A DNA stretch of 64,000 bases, taken from positions 53,734,639-53,798,638 of the forward strand of contig CM069455.1 in the NCBI GenBank assembly GCA_035610835.1. Direction: 5' to 3'. The notes below the pieces were generated by a model. That model had not been told where the DNA came from and made no database searches. It saw only the letters and a program-made list of their open reading frames with translations. Positions 55,051 through 64,000 of this stretch are shown here, in pieces (within the stretch, counting starts at the first letter, position 1; every line of letters starts with the position of its first letter). This stretch comes from Ophiura sarsii. Its lineage: Eukaryota > Echinodermata > Ophiuroidea > Amphilepidida > Ophiuridae. Position numbers and translations under genes: made by a program.

Positions 55051-55238
55051 CTGGCTTACTGGAATGTTCAAAATTGGGCCCTTTCTCTATCAACTTATTA
55101 TGGCAGAGACAAATTTATTTCTCAATATAAAATAAGAACCCAAAACCACTGGGAGTCCATATGGGGAGTCAATCCAATAGCAATGTTGCGATGACTTGAG
55201 TCAATGATTTGACTTGACTTGGACTTTAAGTCCGTGGT

Positions 55239-55273
<35 letters not shown>
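55239..55273 (+). repeat. Run of 35 G
   Basis: Uninterrupted poly-G on this strand, one of the two longest in the window (the other is at 11298-11336). Exact length may be affected by sequencing. Confidence 0.8.
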
Positions 55274-55274
<1 letters not shown>

Positions 55275-56159
55275 GCTTTACCGAATAGATAATGTATCAA
55301 GCTTTTTTATGAAAACAAAATGACTCCTAAATAGGGTGGATACAGAATATTTCACTTTTACGTGACCCGTTTCCCCCTACAAAATGACTGTAAAATGTTT
55401 AATTCTCTGAAACAATTTTTGCTGTTTTTTTATACTTAGCAAATGTTAGGGTTGGTATTCATTTGGGAACAATTTTTCACCAATTTTTAAATGACAAAAT
55501 GGGTCAATCAAACCTGTGACATTAGCTCACCAGTCGATAGAAAGACTTTTTGCCTAAGTCACTTTTATCCGTTACGTAACTGCCCTGACCGGTAACAGTT
55601 AGCGGTTCAATTCAGTATCGAAGTGTTACGTGTACACCGATTTATCACTATAGCAACTGGATCACGCTTTCGTGTCCCGAACACCGATCGAAATGATCGC
55701 CACATAAAGTCAATGGGGTGTGCTGGCCTGGCCCGTAAGCAGGATGTTTTTAGAGGGGGCGTATTTTTTGGAAAAGGTACATTGGTACCCAAAAAATCGT
55801 AAAAGGTTGCCCCCAAATGTTTTTTAATCATCTAACAATTTTTGTAGAGGGGGGAGGGGTTAGGACATGTTTTAGTCCAAAACGGCCAGAAAAAATGCTT
55901 TACACAATGGGAAAGGGGGGCGTTTTCGGAAAATAGGGGGGGGGGCATTTTCACCAAAAAAGGTACATTAGTAAAAAAAAGGTACATTGGTACAAAAAGG
56001 GTACATTGGTACAAAAAAAGGTACATTGGTTCCAAAAAAAAAGGACTTTTTCAGATTTCAGTGGGGGGGGGGGGGAGGCCTGGCTGCTAGCATACATAAA
56101 AGTGCACGGTCCAGTTACCAGGGAGTTTACGCAATCACTTCGATGGTGAATTATCTCTA

Positions 56160-56500
56160 AACCCCCGGATTTGGTTTGGTTTGTGCCGCTGGAGATTCAA
56201 AACCCATACCCATTTTTAGGGGTGATTTTGGAAAAATCGGTACCCATTTTTAGGGGTTTTGCTTCATTTTAGACCCAATTTTCACAAATTACTAGGAAAA
56301 TAGACCTAATTTTTGCAAATTTTCGCGAAAATAGACACACATTTCGCGAAAATAGACCCATTTGTAAAAAGGGACCCCATTATTAGGGATTTCCAGCACA
56401 AAATCATACGCCATGTTTAGGGATTTTGTGCCCAAAAAGCTACCCATTAGAGCGGTACACCCCCGTATACCGTCTTGGGTGAGTACCCCCCCCCCCCCGG
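56160..56500 (-). repeat. GAGTACCCC-type dispersed repeat, inverted relative of 35430-35800
   Basis: GGGATTTCCAGCACAAAATC and CCCATTAGAGCGGTACAC mirror words in intron 6. Internal TTTCGCGAAAATAGAC units are short tandem repeats. Confidence 0.6.
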
Positions 56501-58019
56501 TCTAAACCAGGTTGTTTTCTCCAAAAATGGCCCTTGTATTTGAAACATGGTTTTTGTATTTTACTCACAACTAAAAAAATTAGTTAGGCAGTTTATCGTA
56601 GCAGGGTGATAACATTTTGATATACAAAGCACTACTTTTAATATAAACAAGGTATTTAAAAAAAACTGGACGGGGGAGATACAAGACTGTTGAAAGTTCA
56701 AGAACAGACATTAACAAACAGCGTTGCTACTATGTTTCCTAACAATTTAACTCTAAGGGATTCAAAAGTGTTTTTGATATCAAATGAAAGGTCCCATTTC
56801 TCATTACACTGATGATGCCCTTAAATCTAGAATAGGGTCAACAACCTTTAAGACGTATGGTTAACATTGATGAAGAAGTTGGATTGGGGTAATTAAAGTT
56901 GTATGGTGGACACCGAATCATTCAGAAATATTATAAGGACACATTGAGAAATAGGTTATGTAAAACTTTTTTTATGAAAGACTGGTACCTTCTGTTTAAA
57001 GTTTGAAAATGAAAATAGGCTTATCCATTTTATTTGCGGCGGTTTTTTGCTAAACATGCTCAGCATTATCACGGCATCAGTGCACGCAGTGTACGTATAC
57101 AACACACTGACCCATCTGCAGGCCGTCAGCTACGCGGAAATCTCTGCACAACGCATGTATACCATACGCCAACATTTCCACCCTGAAAGTACGTTGTGAA
57201 ATTGCCGTTTTACCAGGTCGAGGGGTTGTTGCCATATCATTGGGCTAATCATATTGAAGAGTTCACCTAGACTGTAACTCTCAGCCGCCCTCTTATGTCG
57301 CTATCTTGCAGGCTCCGATATTTGTACAGCTTTAGCGTCCGTACGGTAATATTGATGACTGGGGGATGTAGCCTAGGGTTCGCCATAATCATTGGGCTAA
57401 TTGCGAGACCAAGGCAACACGGAACAACGCCGTGGACTCAGTGACTCAGTATATTACTAAATCATATAATATAATACAAAATAGCATCCAAATAACTTAG
57501 TATATTACTAAATGGCATCCAAATAGCTGAAATAACTTACTGTGTCCTCTTACCTTCATATTATAACAATATCAATTACATTTTACAACAAAATCGCTTC
57601 AGAAGATGATTAATGCAAGTTATTAATATTAGCAAATGCCGCGAATTTTAGGGGTTTGTGAAAAGGTTACGACTTAGAAACGTCGTTTCAAATGACGGGG
57701 TCGCTAATCTCCCCCGTCAAAAAATTGAATTGACCAATAAAAACAAACAAACCTAAACATAACCATGCGTGTATAGATGGGGTGACAGGTGACGTCACAC
57801 CAGGCAAAACGTGGCTAGTTGCTATTGTTCTTTGCCCGGCAGTTTGCGCGCGCATCATGTTTTGTTTAGGACCCGTGCTTTTAAAACTCACGCCAAAGCA
57901 TTATAAAGGACAATACGGCATAGCGGACAGTGTTGTGGTCATATGCTGTTCCCTCAAGCGTGTATCGACAGTCCAGTCCCTTCGCCCATTGCGTTTGTTG
58001 ATAAACATTGGATGTAAAC
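56501..58019. other. Gene-free; CpG-richer stretch at about 57040-57420
   Basis: No gene model could be built. The 57040-57420 stretch (GCTACGCGGAAATC, GCGTCCGTACGG and more) is richer in CpG than its surroundings and could be a promoter or leader exon for a gene beyond the window, but there is no direct sign of one. Confidence 0.3.
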
Positions 58020-58634
58020 CAAGCGTGTGCAACCTGCGGCCCGCGGGCCGCATGCGGCCCGCCAGCCTCTAATCTGCGGCCCGCGAAGCAATCCCAAAAT
58101 TCCCATTGATGCGGCCCGTTTTAACCGGATACACAAATGGCGAATTGATTTAGTGGGGTGACACAGTGGCGTAACCAGAGGGAGGGGCGAGGGGCAATTT
58201 CCCCAATATTGACTGTCGTGTCGGTTGAGAATGGCACTGTCGGTTCATTCATCATGGAATTATGATGGTCAAAAGTACACAGACCTAAATATTTCGCGGG
58301 CTATGCGCGCATAATGCACCCCAAATGGAATATTTTTTAGTAGAAACTTGTTTAAAGCAGAAATGTACCTCAATCATAGCAAATATAAGTGTAAAGTCAA
58401 AAAAAATTGCGCGCTACGCGCTAATTTCTTTGGTCGGAACAATCTTGTGATTGCGTGTTAAAATACCTGGTTAAAAGGGCTCTTGCAGCAGCAACAGCGA
58501 GTAAAAAGAGGAAATTACATGAAGAGAAGCGGGTATCAGGACGTGTTTTTGAATGTTTGACAATCACTGCGGCCCGTGAATGGATCTCATAATCACAATG
58601 CGGCCCGGGTGGTGGAAAAGGTTGCACATGCTTG
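58020..58634. mobile_element. hAT-type element with TGCGGCCCGC ends
   Basis: CAAGCGTGTGCAACCTGCGG and GAAAAGGTTGCACATGCTTG are the inverted ends, with ATGTAAAC on both sides (58012-58019 and 58635-58642). Repeated TGCGGCCCG words near both ends resemble vertebrate hAT-Tip100/Zaphod-like repeats. A CAGTGGCGTAACCAG sequence at 58166 may mark a further nested hAT piece. No transposase frame. Confidence 0.85.
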
Positions 58635-58642
58635 ATGTAAAC

Positions 58643-60089
58643 AATGGTTACCTCATCTATAGTAACAGGACTTAAACAGGACTTATTAAAAATAAGGATA
58701 TCCTCAAACATTAACTATAGCCATAGACCTTATGAAACCACACACATGACTTATTTGAAATATTAAAGTCATTTAAAAATAGAACTTTCCACAGGATGAT
58801 TTAGTTATTAAAAAACAAAACTTTCCCGCCAGAAAATTCAAAATGTATAGAATACAGACTGATAGTAATTAATCCATGATTAAAATTTGAAACAAATATA
58901 CCACGGTTTACGTTGTATTGCTTCTATTTTTCAAATACCCCCCCCCCCCCCCCCCGTCACGACCTCTGCCCCTCTTCCCCACTAGCTGGAGCCCCATCCC
59001 ATTTTGTCCCCCCAAACAATCGATAATGTTGACTTGGAATGTTAAAATTACTTAAAATTAGCTTAAATTGTTAAGAATGACTAATTCAGAATAAATTAAG
59101 CTAATTGAGCATGCATTCAACAACAAATATTGCCCTCCTCTTGTCCCACCAAAAAGTTGATGATGCTGCCACAACTGTGAATAAAACACTAAAAAAAGGC
59201 TCAAATGACACGATCTCAAATTATTTGAAAACATCATCTTTCCTGTGCCAGAAAAAAAAACTGATTTCAATGTACTGTAAAACCATTTAATTTTGTGAGG
59301 GATTTAATTTCACCAAATATCGCGAGGGATATGGATTCTCAAAATTTAAAATCCGCGAAACTGACAATTTTGCGTTGAAAGTGAGTCAAATTTCCAGATT
59401 CTCGAAATTAAATGCCCAAAAATAGCAGTAATTTTAAATTTCGAGAAAAAAAGTATCCGCGAAATTCTTTTATTACTCAATCTATTGACAGAAACTTTCA
59501 TAACATATCCACTGAACCTTAACACAGGTTGTTTCCAACTGTGATTTTGAAAGCGAGTACAAAACCCCATAACTAGTCACACGCATAATGAATAATAGTA
59601 GTCTTCCAAATATTTACACCATGGCATAATTGATCTAATATTGATGAAGCATCATTATTACATGGTCCAATGGCCATGTGACCTAGTCAACAGTCAAGTT
59701 CAGGAATACACCACCAGTCATTAGCCACCTATAGAAAATACTTTTTATGTCATGGATATGTTATAAATAGTATACGCTCTCACTACAAAAACTGATTATT
59801 TGAACCCAGTGAGTCATAAAGAGGGGAAAACCCCCAAAGTTGATAACATTTCTAAAAATGTCACCCTACATAGACTTTGTGGATCCCTGGGAGCCCATCA
59901 CTTGATCAATTTAGTCTGCTAATAATTGGGTACCTGCTGAAAGTGGTTCAAAAATCAATTGTGCTGGAGTGTCGCAGGTATTGCACATCGCAGATATACA
60001 AATGCAGCTAGCTATTGATACCTAGAATGATTCATTTATCTTCTCCAGAGGTAGACAGACCAGTGTACATAACCAAAGAAGATTTTAAA
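58643..60089. other. Gene-free spacer
   Basis: AT-rich, with a C run near 58940 and no recognised gene or full element. Confidence 0.35.
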
Positions 60090-60215
60090 GACATCACCAC
60101 CACAATTGCGTTTTTGCAAAATGCCCTAATTCTGGTCTCCAATTTATTGTCTCGGTTCCCATAGACATATACACACAATCATGGCTATATAGCGCGTCTT
60201 TGAGGACATTTTTGT
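60090..60215 (-). repeat. Dispersed repeat, inverted copy of 40650-40775
   Basis: GCGTTTTTGCAAAATGCCCT, then AATTCTGGTCTCCAATTTAT. A CCGACCGCCCC word follows at about 60288. Confidence 0.65.
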
Positions 60216-60792
60216 TGTTGAAATTTGTTGAATATTTTGAAAAATGTAGAAATTCACCAAAAAATGCCTGTGGGGGAAAAAAGCCAGACCGACCGCCCCT
60301 ACCTCTGAGGTCTGTTGCCCATACAACAGGGGTTTTGTCACCTAAACTGAGAACTGTGTAAAACATTTCTCAAAACTTGAAAGGAAATCTCTTATAAATG
60401 TGACGCATCACATCATGGACATGGTCTTGTCTAACTGTTAACATGGACATTTTTGCACTACATTAATTTTCGCGCTTTTCGTGCTCCAAGCAGCTACTAC
60501 AAAAGTAAAAACACACAAACATATTTATTTTTTGTATAAGTCTATGTAATGAACTTTCAAATCGCGAATTTAAAAACAAACGACATGGCTGAAAGTCGGC
60601 AAAGCGCGAAAATATAACCGCACGAAAAAATACCACTTTTACAGTACTTACACAATGATTACAAGTTAAAGAATGTTAAAACATTTACTTTTGAAAATAT
60701 ATGGGGGAAAAAAGAGTATTTTCTTTTCTTTAAACATATTTTACAAATTGTATGTAATATTTCCAAATAAAACCATGGCTGAAAAGATGTGT

Positions 60793-61104
60793 TAGGCTAT
60801 ATTAAAAAAAATCATTTGTCTCAAAGCTCCCGATGTGCGTTAGAATAAAAGAAATTATGAAGAAAAAAATCTATAATTTTTTTTCTTCTCTTTTTATTGA
60901 AAAAAGAAAACAAATCCCAAAATGTCACAGATTTTTCAGATTTTCATTGATCACATCATTTTAAATACAAAAGTTCACTTTTACAAGGATTTCAATATTT
61001 TATATTTATTAATAAATTAAAAAGACTTTAAAAAAATCGCATTCCGCATTAGTTTTTGATAAATTGAAGAGCTTTGAGACAAAAGATTTTTTTAATATAG
61101 CCTT
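60793..61104. mobile_element. Fold-back element (TAGGCTATATT ends), uninterrupted copy
   Basis: TAGGCTATATTAAAAAAAAT then CATTTGTCTCAAAGCTC is mirrored by GAGCTTTGAGACAAAAGATT to AATATAGCC. It provides the empty site for the insertion at 46846-47193. Confidence 0.8.
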
Positions 61105-61252
61105 ATCTTACATGATGATGCATCACAAATGTCTGTTCTCATGAATTTTGTTTAACTTTATAGCAGAGATATGGTTAACTTGGCTTTTAGTACAAGAACT
61201 TGTTATGACATTTGTTTTACAGATAAGAAATTCAATTAGCACTTTTATTTAA

Positions 61253-61513
61253 CCCTAACCCTACTACGTCTCACAGAAACCTCACAGCCAGCACCACTTG
61301 GCTTGCGCGCGCACAAGTTCTATCTCATGTAGCACTAAACTACGGGTATATGGTCTCCGATTTTTTAGCCTGTGAAGCCCTCCCCCCTGGCTGAGTGGTA
61401 GTATATCTCGCCTGTCACGCGGCCGACCCGGGTTCATAATTTTCCCCATTTTTCATTTAACCCCCTCCTCCTGTTCTTTGTTCCATCCCCACTGCCACGT
61501 TCTAGGGTTAGGG
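61253..61513 (+). mobile_element. TTAA-flanked element with tRNA-Asp-like core, copy 2
   Basis: TTAA at 61249-61252 and 61514-61517; ends CCCTAACCCTACTACGTC and ACGTTCTAGGGTTAGGG. It is colinear with 11151-11477 in the opposite direction. It lacks the long G run and part of the T arm. Confidence 0.75.
61388..61437 (+). pseudogene. tRNA-Asp(GUC)-like relic, truncated
   Basis: TGGCTGAGTGGTAGTATATC, then CGCCTGTCACGCGG with anticodon GTC, then GACCCGGGTTCA, after which the tRNA homology stops. Confidence 0.6.
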
Positions 61514-61978
61514 TTAATGAATCATCACATTGACAATTGCAATCATTGTACGAGTATTCCCAAAATGAATGACTATTCATTCTATTTACCAACTTAGCTG
61601 GAACTGGCGTGCCAATTCAGATTGTTGTGATTTTTAATATCAATAACCAAAAACACATTTTCATAGCAACTCTAAATATAAAGACAATATTTTGTAAAAT
61701 TGAAACCATTGCCATAGCAACTAAGTATTTTGTACAACCGCATAGAGATGTAAACAAAGTTTAAAATTCTTGATAATCTCTGACGTCAAGGTTTGCTCTG
61801 ATGGCCACATTTAAATGAGCTTCTTCCCATTTCAATAAGAAATTAATCATTTCATTGAACTACGGATTCTCTGAAAACAAAACATTGAGTGTCAATTACT
61901 TTTGCCACAACATACGGATCATTGTCGTGATCAAAACGTCACTGTGAATTCCACTAAAACAGTCTACACATGTCTTAA

Positions 61979-62217
61979 CTCTTTCCATGCGGCAGGCGGC
62001 TGCAGACGACATTCAAATATTTCACAAAATGTTTAAAAATGTTAAAATCATTGAATTTCATTACCATATTTGGAATCACCATGAGAAATGCATTAAAAAA
62101 AGTACAAACATGCCTAGCATTGGTTCAGTATTCCTTGAAATAGACCTTGGAAATATGGGAAAGGTTTCTGAAAAATCTTGTTTTGTATGGTAAAACCAAT
62201 AGCCGCGTGCAAAGTCG
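61979..62217. mobile_element. TTAA-type MITE (CACTTTCC family), copy D
   Basis: TTAA at 61975-61978; left end CTCTTTCCATGCGGCAGG, right end AGCCGCGTGCAAAGTC next to GTAA (decayed TTAA). The inside matches copies A-C. Confidence 0.75.
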
Positions 62218-62309
62218 TAAGGTTGATGACCATTCAATTCAATCATGCTATTAAATTATCTATTTTCTGTTTTCTCACATTTGCTAATTATTAGTCACAA
62301 CAACAAGAA

Positions 62310-62640
62310 GACCCAGGGGAGGGGGGGGGGGGGCACTCATGTATAAAACTTGTAATCATCCATGTGAATCCACTCTCAAAAACTACCCTTAACGCAGATT
62401 CTCAAAGAAGGAAAAAGTGACCCTTTACAAGGATTACAACTTGAAGATCATTCTCATACAAGGATATAGGTCCTCAAGACAGAGTTTAGACTGACATGAA
62501 TGTATGAAGTAAGTGCGTGATTCAGGTTTTTGTTTGTAAATTTCATCCCAACACATGACTATCGCCCCAAGCAACCCTTATCGCGGATTCATGTTGAAAA
62601 AGACACCCTTATTCTCTGAAATTGGCGATTTTGATACCCC
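62310..62640 (+). repeat. Dispersed repeat, uninterrupted copy of 49188-49770
   Basis: Shares CTCAAAAACTACCCTTAACG, AGTTTAGACTGACATGAA and GAAATTGGCGATTTTGATAC with the interrupted copy. Confidence 0.7.
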
Positions 62641-62830
62641 TAGCACATGCCCCGCGGGTCCGCGGTGTGGTCGAAAAAAGCACCCATATTCTGCGTTTTC
62701 GTTCACGCGGATAATTACAACATTATACCTGACTAGCCCCCCCCCATGGGCAACAAGAACAACCACAACAGCACCATCAACTACAACAAAAAATAAAATA
62801 CAATTCAAAACAATTTAAAGGAGGGGTCCG

Positions 62831-63215
62831 GCAACCACAACATTGAACATAATTTGTTAGAAACATAATTATCAAGCCCAAATTGCGTAATCATATAGAA
62901 CAAAACATCATACTTATCACAAAAACGAATAAAAACTGCCATCTCTCAACATGCAATATTTAAAATTCGCGGCGATCGAAAGTCCCGGTGTCGATGACAT
63001 CATGGTCGTGGTGCTAACATTTGCGCATGTGCATTGTATAACTTTGACTTCATCGACACCGGGACTTTCGATTGCCGCAAATTCTAAAAATTGCATGTTG
63101 AGAACTGGCAGTTTTTATTCGTTTTTGTCATAAGTGTGATGTTTTGTTCTATATTATCACGGAAGTTGGGCTCGATAGTTATTTTTCTAACATATAATGT
63201 ACAATGTTGTGCTTG
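62831..63215. mobile_element. Fold-back element, ~160-bp arms
   Basis: The arms mirror from CAACCACAACATTGAACATA / TAATGTACAATGTTGTGCTTG inward through AAAACGAATAAAAACTGCCA to a centre near 63025. The innermost 60 bases (CGAAAGTCCCGGTGTCGATG) are nearly perfect. Non-coding. Confidence 0.75.
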
Positions 63216-64000
63216 CATAAAACAATGTCTCGAGGAAGCATGCAATTCTCTAGTTAGGAAAATGTTAGCAATTTTTTGTACACAAATCTCCCAGTTTAGA
63301 AACCATTAGGTGAGGGAGTCTGCTTGTTCCATTTTATTTTAAAGTGAATACACTCAATGCCGATGTTCTGCCAGCAAAATGAAAAATTGACCCAAACATT
63401 TACCAATTTTCAGGGGGGAATGGACTCATATATTAATCAGAGACCCCATAATTTGCATACATATTTGACAGATTTTGCTAAAATATCTGTGAAAAACAGC
63501 ATTTTAGACCCATAAATTTACCATCAATGGCTATGAAAAGGGGTCATTCATTTACCAGATGGGTGATAAATGGGACCCTATTTGGCGGCACTTCCACATG
63601 ACCTCATATCCACTAAGGACCCCCACCCCTCCCCCACCCGGGACTGAATGGTTAGTTTAAATTAAACATATGCCTATAGACAACCTGTACATCTATAAGT
63701 CCATAAAAGAATATATTCTCAGATCCTAACTTTACTATTTGTGATGCCAATTGTGTTGTATTGTTGAAATTGCACAAACATATACTAAATAGTTATGAAT
63801 TGATTATGACAATGTAACATTTTAATAGAAAAATACAGTAGCAAGGTTGAAACTGGTACATAACGCATCAATATGTCTGCATCCTAGGTATGCTATATAT
63901 ACATAACAAGTAATTAAATCATCCAAGCATATAGCTCCTATTGTGTAGCAGTAAAAGTGTTTAATATCTGCAAATAATTTTATATTCAGTCATGCATTAT
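63216..64000. other. Gene-free right end of the window
   Basis: No gene or complete element recognised; TTTACCAGATGGGTGATAA-type sequence near 63550 may be dispersed repeat. Confidence 0.35.

Noticed and set aside
57040..57420. First exon of another gene
   Set aside because: CpG-rich stretch only; no start, frame or convincing donor found.

Overview
This window looks like nuclear DNA from a marine invertebrate deuterostome; echinoderm or hemichordate is my best guess, and that is inference. The sequence is AT-rich. Its one complete gene is split into many small exons by 0.5-5 kb introns with GT..AG borders. Between the exons lies a dense mix of short non-autonomous transposons and decayed retroelements. 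There is no bacterial-style gene packing, and I see no CRISPR array, operon or intact tRNA gene.

The main gene runs on the + strand. A TATA box with an initiator (10323-10359) and a probable non-coding first exon (to 10518) precede eight coding exons (13978-40032). Every junction keeps frame, and the joined exons encode about 1311 residues. The product has an acidic N-terminal extension, a cholesterol-oxidase-like GMC flavoprotein module with a cysteine cluster, a conserved spacer, and a C-terminal alpha/beta hydrolase. The hydrolase has Cys where Ser is usual at the nucleophile elbow. The layout suggests one polypeptide that oxidises an alcohol or sterol-like substrate and then hydrolyses or otherwise handles a product, but this is untested.

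At the left edge, a minus-strand gene runs out of the window. Two exons (1290-878 and 168-30) join in frame. They encode a coiled-coil protein with a segment resembling the EABR (TSG101/ALIX-binding) motif of CEP55 and TNIP2-type proteins.

I could support no gene from 40.1 to 64 kb. That part, like the introns, holds mobile elements whose ends and target duplications can often be read exactly. They include hAT-type elements with 8-bp duplications, a Harbinger-type element with TAA, TTAA-flanked families (one enclosing a tRNA-Asp-like sequence), and long fold-back elements with TA ends. There are also a mariner-like element, LINE and Penelope fragments, a satellite with higher-order structure beside a 100-N gap, and several minisatellites. 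Two filled/empty-site pairs inside the window confirm TTAA targeting, and several elements are nested in others.
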